Positions 15,001 to 26,200 of a stretch of 64,000 nucleotides of DNA are shown in pieces; the stretch's first letter is position 1, and the number at the start of each line of letters is the position of its first letter. The notes beneath the pieces were generated by a model. The model was given only the letters and a program-made list of their open reading frames with translations, was not told the DNA's origin and ran no database searches. Origin of the DNA: Arcuatula senhousia (Eukaryota; Mollusca; Bivalvia; Mytilida; Mytilidae); the NCBI GenBank assembly GCA_963971305.1, contig OZ020305.1:7907001-7971000 (forward strand), in the 5' to 3' direction. The position numbers were made by a program, and so were the translations under genes.

Positions 15001-17145
15001 AATTGTAAATTAATACATGTATATATAAATAAGGCGTTTGTATTAGATGTTAATGTAAATATAAATGTGTCAAAAATGCATTTTTAAGTCCACCACAGGA
15101 TGCATGTGTCAAAAAGCTTTGTAAGTCCACCATGGGCTTCATGTGACCAAAGCAATGGACTATCCATACTGGGCCTCAAACGTACAGGGTTCAACTTGTT
15201 GCGGTCGTATCATGCTGCGCTCGGCGTAGCTTTTTATTGAATATATATTTGTAAGTTTTTGAATATATATTTTATATATTTGTAAGTTTTTGAATATATA
15301 TTTTATATATTTGTAAGTTTTTGAATATATATTTGTAAGTTTTTGAATATATATTTGTAAGTTTTTGAATATATATTTGTAAGTTTTGAACATATATTTT
15401 TAATTTTTGAATATATATTTGTAAGTTTTGAACATATATTTTAATTTTTGAATATATAAATAGAAGAATGTTGCATAATATATTTATTAGTTTTGAACAT
15501 ATTTTTTGGTTTTTGAACCATATATTTGTAAGTTTTGAACATATATTTTAATGTTTGAATATAAATAGAAAAAAAATTGCATATATATGTATTAATATTG
15601 AATATAAATTATTTTCTTTTGAATCAATATTTGTTTTGAATATTGAAACGTTTGACGTGCCATAATTTACTTCTAAGTTTTCGTGATATTTAAATTACAC
15701 TATCATTTGGTCAACATGGTCAGAGCACGTGGGTTGACAAACAAATCAATATTTTTCAGCTGATATAAAAATAAACTTTCTCCTGATTGGTCAAGTATAT
15801 TTCATTCATGATTGATTTCGAAATCAATCAGCGATGGTCAAGCACCTGTTATTATGACTCATTTAAACAATTAACAGTTAATTAACTGTAAAAAACATAT
15901 CCGGCCTCCGGATGTTTATGCAGACAGCTTGGGTCATAAATCAATAGCTAGGGCTTCATAGTAAAATCTGTTGTCAATTTGAATTATACGAAAATGACGA
16001 AAGATTTAACTGATTATCGTAAAAAAGGACGAAATTTTTTCTACATTTTTTGAAAATTAAAGTGGCGAAATTGGTTTGAAAATTTTTCGTCAAATAAAAT
16101 ATCTTTTCGCCAATGACGAAAGTGACGAGCGCTAGAAAAATCACTGATCTATATTTAATTAAAAATTTTACAGAATGGAATCTATAAATGATTAGAATAT
16201 GAAATTCCTATACATATTCTTAAAATATTGAGTATTGTTAGTAAATATTTGATAGCTGTTTTTCTTTTACAGTAAATTTTTACCTGAGGGTTCTATACGA
16301 ATAGAAGCAACCTGTGGTGTATTAGAATGTGTTGCGTTCCAAAGGCCTGACGATGGCTATGTAGTTATCGTTTTAAATAAGTAAGTAAAAGTTATGAAAT
16401 ATCAGTATCAATTAGGGTTTTAGCAATAAGTTTTGGAATTTGTTATTAAACCTGTATGTAGTAAGGCATATATTAAACATCAGTAAGACTGGTAAATTTT
16501 GTTGGAGTTTGAGAAGTTTTTAACAAATAACGGATTACATTTTGATTCTAGATTTTCTTTTAGATATAAGCATAATGTACAATGTACCCTTTTATATTAC
16601 ATTTTATCAGGATTAATATTCTGTAGATTTTGGCTAATTACTAGCCCTAGGTAAGTGGTTTCCTTTGGGTACTCCAGTATCCTCCACCGTTAGGTTTTGC
16701 CCTGTTACTGTATGACCTATTTGTGTTGAAAGGGTGTTAAAACCAAACACTCATTTAATTGATATTTTTGCTACTTCAGCACTTATGGATGTGTTCACAC
16801 TATGGGTTTTGGGTCAATTCAAACAGAGATCAAACTAAAATGAATCAATTTAACATCAGTGTAAATGCTTAAGATCGATTCCCAATCTGTCTAAACTAGA
16901 CTACAACAGGAGATACTTTCTAGTTTAGTTCGAATTAAATAGGATTCATTTCAGTTGAATTTGAATCAATTATTTCAAGTGTAAACACAGCCTTACTTTT
17001 TCAACAGTTTAGCCATAAGTTTTTTCTTGTATGTTTCAGAGACTACAAAGAAGTGATGATGACTATAGCAGATGAAGATAATGGTTTTATAAATCAAATG
17101 TTACCTCCATTCTCTATATCAACTTATATATACTGGTCGAAATAA
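1..17145 (+). CDS. GBA1: lysosomal glucosylceramidase (GH30), 3' seven exons, 5' end outside window
   Basis: Hydrolyses glucosylceramide to glucose and ceramide in the lysosome. Exons read from frame and GT-AG sites: 1-123 (partial), 1164-1336, 1837-2074, 3442-3669, 5517-5680, 16273-16380, 17040-17145 (TAA). They join without frameshift into 379 residues, the C-terminal three quarters of the family. Peptides such as [50 protein letters not shown] and FYKQPMFY are diagnostic of GBA. The acid/base Glu lies in QNEP (codon 1895-1897) and the nucleophile Glu in GSEAC (codon 3574-3576). Upstream exons with the signal peptide lie outside the window. Three exons carry tandem partial copies of their boundaries, and the intron 5681-16272 is swollen by transposons. 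A possible poly(A) signal at 19309 lies beyond a repeat insertion. Confidence 0.95.
37..276 (+). repeat. 120-bp tandem duplication of an exon 3' end with its donor
   Basis: Two nearly identical 120-bp units (37-156 and 157-276). Each holds the last 87 nt of the first visible GBA exon, its GTAAGA donor and about 33 bp of intron. The second copy supplies a second intact donor at 244; using it would retain intron-derived sequence. The two copies differ at only a few positions, so the duplication looks recent. Confidence 0.9.
661..943 (+). repeat. diverged tandem duplication in a GBA intron
   Basis: Two roughly 105-bp blocks (about 661-770 and 838-943) share GTAGAATAAATCAAGCACAT, ACACAACATT and GATTTGCTATGGAAA-like segments. 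The rest of intron 244-1163 is AT-rich with no coding signal that I can see. The GTGGAATAA...GACACAAC theme recurs at 4799, near 27700 (reverse) and at 28530, which suggests a dispersed repeat. Confidence 0.6.
1724..1780 (+). pseudogene. decayed partial copy of the GBA exon carrying the acid/base glutamate
   Basis: About 57 bp resemble the start of the true exon at 1837 (shared AACTAAACCTGTGGG and CTGACAACACA) and are preceded by a TTTAG acceptor-like end. In the exon's frame the codon matching the catalytic Glu has become TAA (THN-stop where the true exon reads TQNE). It has no donor. It is a dead upstream copy of an exon 5' boundary. Confidence 0.8.
2530..3441 (+). repeat. seven 125-bp truncated copies of a GBA exon start, each with an acceptor
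   Basis: Copies of the exon start begin at 2568, 2693, 2818, 2943, 3068, 3192 and 3317. The real full-length exon at 3442 is the eighth. A unit is the polypyrimidine tract plus CAG, about 80 nt of exon ([11 protein letters not shown]...), then about 40 nt of other sequence. Copies 1-6 keep an AG acceptor; the seventh has CGG. Splicing into an upstream copy runs into an in-frame TGA at the next unit's TATTGAGTG. The short open frames across this region are products of the repeat, not separate genes. Confidence 0.93.
3670..5516 (+). other. GBA intron, 1.85 kb, no gene seen
   Basis: AT-rich intron between the exons ending 3669 and starting 5517. It contains a copy of the dispersed GAGATGTGGAATAAGTGTAC sequence near 4799 and repeated GGGGGAGATAAT-type words (3918, 5021, 5371). 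I see no convincing coding exon. Confidence 0.7.
6428..6460. repeat. short hairpin family, copy 1
   Basis: Palindrome TCATAGACCTG...CAGATCTATGA with an AT-rich loop. Close relatives occur at 35552-35579 and 59700-59730. Possibly the terminal hairpin of a short mobile repeat whose limits I could not define. Confidence 0.6.
7501..12120 (+). mobile_element. rolling-circle-like repeat family A (Pearl/HINE-type), outer copy
   Basis: The 5' end AGCTCACCTGG lies in an imperfect hairpin ending GTGAGCT. It is followed by a (GTC)n tract, a unique stretch, a tandem core of about 158-bp units, the subterminal inverted repeat CCAGGTGAGC, and the hairpin AGGCTCCTGGGAGCCT with CTTGT at the end. The uninterrupted opposite arm of the foldback element shows the empty site as TTTT-ATAAAG, so insertion added no duplicated target beyond T residues. 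No protein is encoded. This architecture matches published descriptions of Helentron-associated and Pearl elements of bivalves; the class assignment is inference. A second family A copy (7613-10386) is inserted inside. Confidence 0.8.
7613..10386 (+). mobile_element. family A element inserted inside another family A element
   Basis: It begins AGCTCACCTGG directly after AACAATTTTT of the outer copy and ends GAGCCTCTTGTT, after which the outer copy resumes with CAAAAATCTTC. The inner copy itself still carries AACAATTTTTCAAAAATC intact at 7717-7734, so the exact empty site is present in the window. The core shows a higher-order repeat: TACGAAAGTC occurs at 8271, 8910 and 9549, exactly 639 bp apart, or four units of about 158 bp. 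Confidence 0.85.
13594..13940. mobile_element. hairpin element with 75-bp palindromic arms
   Basis: Interrupts the right arm of the foldback element; the left arm is contiguous at the matching point. Its 3' half (13780-13939) is a near-perfect palindrome from ATACATTGAATGCAATATTT to its reverse complement, with a small TACC loop. MITE-like, no coding capacity. Confidence 0.7.
13974..15238 (+). mobile_element. rolling-circle-like repeat family B, copy 1
   Basis: Starts ATACGACCGCAAAA within a hairpin closing TTTTGCGATCGTAT. A (GTC)n tract follows, then two diverged units of about 480 bp, the inverted subterminal GCGGTCGTAT, a hairpin (GCTGCGC...GCGTAGC) and a TTTTTATT end. The left arm of the foldback element gives the empty site as AAGTTTTTGAATAT, so insertion was between T5 and G with no longer duplication. 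The second copy at 31694 inserted in an identical TTTTT-G context. Confidence 0.8.
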
Positions 17146-18292
17146 CATCTATACTATTAATAGGAATCATATTAATAGGAATGTGAAATATGTTGACCAT
17201 GTGTGCAATAGAAATCTATTTTTGTAATTTTATAGTTTTATAACATCATATTGGTGCTAATAATCAAATTTTGCTAAATATTCATGTTGTTAAAGCCAGG
17301 AAATTGTTATTTTTATAACCCCTGTAGACAAGGCTTTTGCATAGTACAGTATAGAAATCACACTGTCTGTCTGTGCGTCAATTTGTCTCTCTACACATCC
17401 TGTAAGTGCAACTCTTATACAAAAAATGATGGATTCTGATTAAACTTTACATATAGACAGGCTTAAAAATCATACAGGGATATGCTTAAAAGTAATTCTC
17501 TTTACCCTCAGATATTAGTTAAATATGAAGTGGGGGTATCCTTCTGTTGGCTCACTCACAGTATTCCATGTTACTTATATTAGTAAAAAGGTTATCTGAA
17601 CATATTTTTGTGGACATTCTAGTTAGAGTATTTTTAATTGGTCATGATTGTATGATTGTTATTTATGAATTAGTCTATTGTTAACAAACTGTGATAAGGA
17701 TGTTCCAGATTAACAGTTCATCAAATCCAGAGACGGACCCCCCCCCCCCTTTTGGCAGAAAAAAATTATTGAATATACAGGAAATCATTGAAGCATGACC
17801 AGAGGGCCCCTGGGCCCCCTTTTCAAAATTTCTGGATCTGCCACTTATACCTCCTTTTTTGGTCAACTTCGTTGAGGAATACATCATTCAGCAGTTCAGT
17901 CTGTTTGTCCATGTAATTCAATTTAAACTTTTATTGAAGCTTTGTTCAATCAAAAAATATGACATTAACCATTTAAGACAAAAATGAAATACATATTTAG
18001 CTTCACACATATCCACAAAATCCACAATGGAAGACATTGGCAGAGACAGAATTTTCAGTGAAAGACCAATTGTAGAGGAAAAGCTATCAAACCAAAGCTC
18101 AGCATTAGAATTCATAAGAAACAAACAATTAATGACTCATAATTCATACCAGAAGAATGTTGTATGTCTTAAGATTTGTTTTCTGGTTAACGTTTTACTT
18201 TTGGTGCTATATCTAAATGGGCATTATATCCTTACAGTATTTTTAAGGATGCTTCATTTTTACGTTAATCTGGAACATCCTCCTTGATTTTT
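17146..18292 (+). other. GBA 3' flank, no gene seen
   Basis: AT-rich sequence after the GBA stop. No ATG-led reading frame with recognisable content. A short homopolymer C tract occurs at about 17740. No clear AATAAA appears before the repeat at 18293. Confidence 0.6.
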
Positions 18293-19254
18293 ATGGCCCG
18301 ACCACGTATGTGGATCGGACATATAGTTTTACCCTTGTCCGTCCGTCCGTCCGTCCGTCCATCCGTCCGTCCGTAACACTTTGGTTAAGTTCTTGGTTAA
18401 GGTCCATTACTCGGATAGTAGATGTTGGGGGTCAATGATATTTCACCACCAGATGGGTCTTGGGTAGGGCTACACCACCCACTAGAAATTAGGTCACTGT
18501 GACCTATATTTTATGCATGAACGACTTCGGTTAAGTTCTTGGTTAAGGTCCATAACTTGGATACTAGATGTTGGGGGTCAATGATATTTCACCACTAGAT
18601 GTGTCTTAGGTAAGGTGACACCACCCAATAGAAATTAGGTCACTGTGACCTATATTTTACGCATGAATGACTTTGGTTAAGTTCTTGGTTAAGGTCCATT
18701 ACTCGGATACTAGATGTTGGGGGTCAATGATATTTCACCACCAGATGGGTCTTGGGTAGGGCTACACCACCCACTAGAAATTAGGTCACTGTGACCTATA
18801 TTTTACGCATGAATGACTTCGGTTAAGTTTTTGGTTAAGGTCCATAACTTGGATACTAGATGTTGGGGGTCAATGATATTTCACCACTAGATGTGTCTTA
18901 GGTAAGGTGACACCACCCAATAGAAATTAGGTCACTGTGACCTATATTTTACGCATGAATGACTTCGGTTAAGTTCTTGGTTAAGGTCCATAACTTGGAT
19001 ACTAGATGTTGGGGGTCAATGATATTTCACTACTAGATGTGTCTTAGGTAAGGTGACACCACCCACTAGAAATGAGGTGACTGTGACCTATATTTTACGC
19101 ATGAATGACTTTGGTTAAGTTCTTGGTTAAGGTCCATATCTTGAATACTACATGTTAGGGGTCAATTATATTTCACGTATCCCAGGTAATGCACATTGAG
19201 GGTCGATGATATTTCAAGAACGGGAGGGCCATCCTGTGGCTCATAGACACATTT
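18293..19254 (+). mobile_element. rolling-circle-like repeat family D
   Basis: Starts ATGGCCCGACCACG with a small hairpin. A (GTCC)n tract follows at about 18337-18373, then five units of about 146 bp that include GTTAAGTTCTTGGTTAAGG and AGGTCACTGTGACCT. Near the 3' end is the inverted subterminal GGGCCAT. Same overall plan as families A, B, C and E but unrelated core sequence. Exact ends are approximate. Confidence 0.7.
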
Positions 19255-20227
19255 TCTAGTTACTTCTTAATTTATATATGATATTTTTTATGTACATTAA
19301 ATTCTTTAAATAAAAGAATAAAATCATGTTGAAATAATTTTGTTGTTTGGTTAACAAAATGCAAAATTTATCATTCGAATTTTAGAAATGGAATTGAAAT
19401 TTCATTTCCTGGTGATGAGTCTACACAAACATAAATGATTCAGTTAGATTGACTTTAGTTGGCCTAATCTTCTGATGATTCAAATTGGGTCAATCAAAAA
19501 GGTACAGATAAGAGATAACAATTGTCAAATTAAACTATAGCCAATCTATAAATCATAGCAAATTTGATAATTCAAAGGTTTTGAATTATTAAATGGAATG
19601 CACCAAAGTGAGTGTAAATGAAGTAATCAAAAAGCCTTTAAGCTTTCATTTGCAGTAACTCAAAATGAAAGAAATTTTTTGAAAATGAGAAGAAGAAAAA
19701 AATTAATCCAAGATAATTTTTTTTTTGTTACAAAGATGAGGTTAACAAATTCATAACAGATACCGTAGACATTGTCTAAATCTATAGCACAGCACCATTC
19801 AGTTTTCTGATGATAACCAATAGTAGTACAGGTATGGAAAAAAACACCATTTCAGTCTTTCAAATTACCTTACAACATCATAACAGGTTTTTTACGCGAG
19901 GGCAAACATGAATAATGAACTGTGGAAATATAAAACATAAAACAATGACAAATGTTTAGAATTTAGTTTGGAAAAAAAAAATATCTTATCTTTATGCTCA
20001 TCCTATATGACAGCAGAATTAGATTAAGAAAAGCTTATATATTTACTTTATTATGCATGAATAGCAAAATAATTCTACAGACAGAAGAAAAAAGAAGGGG
20101 AAAAGACGAAGAAATGGGTCGGGTTTTTTTTTAAAGGTACGAGTCCGGGTTTGTATGTTTGATTTTGTACATAAGAAAAGATATTGATTTCTATCCCCTA
20201 GAATTTCATTACCCACAAATAAAAATA
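19255..20227 (+). other. intergenic, GBA to TBRG1
   Basis: No gene seen. A possible GBA poly(A) signal AATAAA lies at 19309-19314, which would place repeat D inside the GBA 3' UTR. The region upstream of the TBRG1 start has no TATA-like box that I can identify. Confidence 0.5.
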
Positions 20228-23200
20228 ATGGCACAACAACAATCACAACCAGAAAAGCGATTGTTTAGTGAAAATTCAGCCTTTCTGAATGAGTACCAAG
20301 CTAATTTATATAGACAAGCTCAGCATAGAAACCCTTCACAACAAATCAGCCTCCTGTCTGGGAAGGTATAGCACTGGATATTTAGACTATTTATTGCTAC
20401 AATTTGCATATTAATTCAGATTATAATTATTTATTTAGTAGAATAGGGACTAAATTACTCAAGATACAAGTAATAAAAAGGTATTTGATGTAATATATGC
20501 ATTCCTGACAACACATTGATATGTTCATTTTGGTAATTTCATGCATGACATGGAGCGAAAAATATGGGTTTTAAACAGGTTGGGTGTAATAGCTCATTTA
20601 ATGGTATTTACTATCAAATGAATTACAATTTCATGTAGTACAAAGGGATTTTGAAGTATCATTTTTATTTCATTGTGGCATATTTTAAATTTTAGTATGA
20701 GAAACATTTTTATGTAAAAGGAAGGTGTGGAATATTTATTGTTTTCCAGATTAATACTTTGAAAATTTGCAAAATTCTATGACTATGCCCCCGACTATGC
20801 CCAAGAAAAAACATTTGAAATAATAGCAAAAAATGTCTAGCAACATACATGTTCAAAATGTAATAAAAAAATTCATTTTTTTTTTAATTCATGAAAAGAT
20901 GCATTCACTAAAGGTGCAGTGTTCTAGGATTTTTTGGCCACATGGACTTTCCAAGGGAAAGTTGTTATAAAAAATGACTTACCCACACCTCAGATTGACT
21001 TATCAAACTAAAATTGTAATTTTAATATTGAATTTCGAATGCTGGTAACTGGTTACCTGTTTCCTTATATGATTTCAACAGAACAGATAATATGGATAAA
21101 TGCAGAGCCACCAGCTTGATTTTTCTACACTGTGGATAAATGAGCCTTATTGAGTGAGACTTGAGCAACACATCTAGACTAGAGATGAGAGATATAAAAT
21201 GTTCACCTCTTTCTAAAAAGCAGTCATTTATTTCCACCCAAGGAAATTCATCTTTCCATGTAGGGACATATCCTCGATTTCTTTTTTGTTCGTCATATAT
21301 TTTATCTTTTTGTTTTTTTATCAAGTTTTGTTTTTTTAGGTTCAGGTTCTGTTTGCTTTTGTTTGTTGGATGTAAATCCAAACTTGTGCAAATCCATGAT
21401 GATTTGAATTTGCCACCATTCAAACTTTTTGAATTAAACAGAATAATTTTGTCAAAGCTGGATACGGACATGAATAAAATTTGGAAAAAGTTTTCATAAG
21501 TTTATTTCAAAAGATGATTTTTATACGTTTTATTTATACATTGTATCACAGCATTTATTTTTTACCTATTTCATAATCTTTTATTTTAACTATATATTTT
21601 TAATTCCTTCCGATGACAAACAATGACAAAAGAAATTGACGATATTTAGTACGAAATAACTTTCACCGTTGCCGGTTCCGAAATAAATGTACAATATAGC
21701 GTGGTCTCAAGGGCGCTTTAAAGTAGCAGTGAAGACAGTGTTTAAATTTCAAGCGCTGGAAAGACTCCCGATGAAAAAAATGTCAACACAACTGCACAAC
21801 CAAATTGTTACGATGTCTTTGCTGAATCATAAATGATTAAAAAACCATAACGTGAATAAAAATAATTAAGGGACGGGCATGTACATGGGTTTTTCAGCTT
21901 TCCCGAACTTTGAGGATGACTTTCCGACGGGTACTTATGCTTCAAAACTGACTTTCCCGTTGTGGAAACTCACTTACCACGGGTAACGGGTAATAGGAAT
22001 CCTAGAACACTGAGGTGAGTGTGTGTCTAGGAAGTACTTATTCTTGCATATGACAAATAAAACTTAAATTCCTTATTACTCAGATAAATTGTAATGCTTT
22101 TTGAATTACAGTTGTATTTAATATGATTTATATTCTCAGATTGGTAGAATCATCCCTGCAGGTACTGGTGGAACAAGCTTACTACAACAACAGCAGACTA
22201 GGTAGCTCTTCTTCAAGTTGTCAATCCTGATTGTTTTTTGGCTGCAATAATTTTACAATGATGTACAAATACAATGTAAAACACCAACTCACTCACTCAC
22301 AAATGCAATGTCATGGCTTAATATTTAAAAAAAGAATAGATTCTACCTTTAAACATTTTTGTACCCTTTCATTGCCTTTTAAATTTGGTATAAAATGAAA
22401 ATTACTTCAAATCAATGTCATGAAAATGAGAACTGGATGTGTTGTTATGTTGCATAGTATTGTATGAGTATATTTTGAAGTTTTTACCCGTGTCATCAAT
22501 GGTGAAATCTGTTTGTGGTTCCATTCTACTCATTCATTTTGAATAATCTTAAATTCAACGTTTAATGCTACAGCTTTCAAAAACTGATTATATACTAGTT
22601 GAAAATATGCGCCTCTTATTTTGGAAGAAAAGGATACCTTTTTCTTATGAAATTGTACCCTGAAAATTTTGAAAATTTTACTTTGAAAAGCTTCAAACCT
22701 GAAGAAAAAAAAAAGAAATTAATTGATAATAAAATTTAATAAATATTTGCATTTCGTACAAAAAAGTGGATCAAAACAAGTATTAACTGGTCTTGTTATG
22801 TTTTATTGAATCCTTTTTCTATTTCCATAGGGTGTCCAATCCACCTACAGCTCGTTCCTTGTTACAGAAACAGTATAATAGAAAGTTTAAAAGATTGAAG
22901 AAAGTTATCAAAGATCTTATATTTGTAAGTATCTGCATATCATAATATTATCTTAATGATTCATTTGGAATCTATTCCATTTAGTATTATAAAGGATATC
23001 TTTTTCTTATGAATGGGAGCCTAGTAAATTGTGAAAATTTAATTGCAAAAACTTAAAACTTGTGAATGCATTATTAAACACCAAACCCGAAATTTAAACC
23101 ACACTTTGTCGTATTAATATGCAGTTATACTTGAAAACCTGTTCCGTTTTAGGTGAATGCTGCAATCTGTGATGAAGTTGTCAGAGTTGAAGAGAAAGTG

Positions 23201-26200
23201 GCTAAAGTTAAAGAAGAAAGAAGGTACAAACACAAATGTATTATTTCTTTATCTGTCTTTGTTTGTGGAAGTTAAAAAGCTCATTTACTTCCACAAGTAC
23301 CTCCCTAATGACAGAATATTAGCATTGAAAGATTTTTTTAACTCATGTTATGACTTGAGTTCGTGTTGTTGATTTCCATTCAGTTGATTTTGTGTTTCTT
23401 CGTGCTGTTTTTGTTTGTGTTTATCGGTTTCGTTGTTGCCCTTTTGGACTTTTGACAATCAAATGCCCCTTTGGTTCCTCTTTGCTTCTTTGTCATGAAG
23501 TTGTTTTGTTTCAGGTTCTTGTTAAGAAAAGTTTTACATTATCAGTCTGACCTGCCAGTCACAAAACCTCTCCCAGTCATCCCTAAGGTTAAAGAGGAGC
23601 CTGAGGTACAACAGGCTAAAACCAAAGCCAAGAAAAAGCCAGAGAAGAAACGACCACCCACAACCAAACAAATCCTAGGTAATGACACTATCATTTCTTT
23701 TCAACTACTATGTACATATTGATTTTGAAATAGTTTTAACTTTTTATTAAACAAATTTTGTGATCAGCAATTTTGCAGGATTTTTTTGTCATGTTTTCAA
23801 TAATTTAATAAAGATTCAATTGTTGATAAGATTGAACTTAAGGTTTTTGAAAAAAAAATGAGATAAACATTTAGAAAAAAGGGAGCTCTGATACAGGTAA
23901 CTATGAAAACATGCTGAAGATAAACTAATAAAAATAATTCCATAAAAATCAAAACAAAGAATTATTTTTATTCAATGAAGCATAAATGTGATAAATTAAT
24001 TTGCATGTGGTTTGGAAAATTGTAATTATTATTACATTAATCTTTTCAGAGGGAATGCCCATACCGAAACCTAAGAAAGGATCAAAGAATCAGTCTACAA
24101 AAAAAGTTATACCCCCTTTACAGCTGGACTCTCTTGGTAGACCTGTCTTTCCCCTCAACATAGGAGATCTGACAATTCATAGCATAGGGGAGGTAAGTAC
24201 CTTATTGATCAATCCACAAAGAATGTTATCCCCCCTTTACAGCTGGACTCTCTTGGTAGACCTGTCTTTCCCCTCAACATAGGAGATCTGACAATTCATA
24301 GCATAGGAGAGGTAAGTATCATATTGATCAATCCACAAAGAAAGTTATCCCCCTTTACAGCTGGATTCTCTTGGTAGACCTGTCTTCCCCCTCAACATAG
24401 GAGATCTGACAATTCATAGCATAGGGGAGGTAAGTACCATATTGATCAATCCACAAAGAAAGTTATACCCCCTTTACAGCTGGATTCTCTAGGTAGACCT
24501 GTCTTTCCCCTCAACATAGGAGATCTGACAATTCATAGCATAGGGGAGGTAAGTACCTTATTGATCAATCCACAAAGAATGTTATCCCCCCTTTACAGCT
24601 GGACTCTCTTGGTAGACCTGTCTTTCCCCTCAACATAGGAGATCTGACAATTCATAGCATAGGAGAGGTAAGTATCATATTGATCAATCCACAAAGAAAG
24701 TTATACCCCCTTTACAGCTGGATTCTCTAGGTAGACCTGTCTTTCCCCTCAACATAGGAGATCTGACAATTCATAGCATAGGGGAGGTAAGTACCTTATT
24801 GATCAATCCACAAAGAATGTTATCCCCCCTTTACAGCTGGACTCTCTTGGTAGACCTGTCTTTCCCCTCAACATAGGAGATCTGACAATTCATAGCATAG
24901 GAGAGGTAAGTATCATATTGATCAATCCACAAAGAAAGTTATCCCCCTTTACAGCTGGATTCTCTTGGTAGACCTGTCTTCCCCCTCAACATAGGAGATC
25001 TGACAATTCATAGCATAGGAGAGGTAAGTATCATATTGATCAATCCACAAAGAATGTTATCCCCCCTTTACAGCTGGACTCTCTTGGTAGACCTGTCTTT
25101 CCCCTCAACATAGGAGATCTGACAATTCATAGCATAGGAGAGGTAAGTATCATATTGATCAATCCACAAAGAAAGTTATACCCCCTTTACAGCTGGATTC
25201 TCTAGGTAGACCTGTCCTTCCTTTTGACAATTCATAGCATAGGGGAGGAAAGTAATGATTAAATCAGTCTACAAAGAAAGTTATCCCCCTTTATAGCTGG
25301 ATTCTCTTGGTAGACCTGTCTTTCCCCTCAACATAGGAGATTTTACAATTCATAGTATAGGGGAGGTAAATAACATATTTATCAGTGCACATAGAAAGTT
25401 ATCCCCCTTTATAGCTGGATTCTCTAGGTAGAACTGTCTTTCTCCTAAACATAGGAGATTGGACAATTCATAGCATAGGGGAGGTAAATAACATATAAAT
25501 CAGTCCACATAGAAAGTTATCCCCCCTTTATAGCTGGATTCTCTAGGTAGACCTGTCTTTCCCCTCAACATAGGAGATCGGACAATTCATAGCATAGGGG
25601 AGGTAAGTACCATATAAATCAGTCCACAAAGAAAGTTATACCCCCTTTACAGCTGGATTCTCTAGGTAGACCTGTCTTTCCTTTTGACAATTCATAGCAT
25701 AGGGGAGGAAAGTAATGATTAAATCAGTCTACAAAGAAAGTTATCCCCCTTTATAGCTGGATTCTCTTGGTAGACCTGTCTTTCCCCTCAACATAGGAGA
25801 TTTTACAATTCATAGTATAGGGGAGGTAAATAACATATTTATCAGTGCACATAGAAAGTTATCCCCCCTTTATAGCTGGATTCTCTAGGTAGACCTGTCT
25901 TTCCCCTCAACATAGGGAGCAGGACATAGTAATTCAAAGTGACGTCATTGGACCAAAGCAATGTCATTTCCATGCTCTGAATAAAATCTGGCTATCACTT
26001 GCACTATGGACATTTATATATCAATAAAAAGATAAATGTGCACTCTTATTGATGGTCTCTATTCTATGAATCAATAAAAGTCAGTATAGTCCAATAAAAG
26101 TGCCAAAAACAGACCTAAAAGGGGGTGTTTTAGTGAAAAATTAAGGGGGGTCATCACATTTTCTAGACTTGATTTCAGTAACTTCTACAATAATGAAAAT

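Larger units (their letters stand above)
7001..15662. mobile_element. foldback element with roughly 1-kb inverted arms, heavily nested
   Basis: The outer ends are inverted copies: TGGCACGTCAAACGTTTCAA at 7001 and its reverse complement ending at 15662. The left arm is 7001-7500 plus 12121-about 12595. The right arm is about 12965-13593, 13941-13973 and 15239-15662. Both arms contain ATTCAAAAACTTACAAAT-type repeats and then the block beginning CACGCTTTTTCGTGG. The loop (about 12595-12965) shows no transposase. Removing three later insertions (7501-12120, 13594-13940, 13974-15238) leaves about 2.4 kb. It sits in the GBA intron 5681-16272. Fragments resembling its core recur at 38.7-39.0 and 39.74-39.84 kb. 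Confidence 0.85.
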
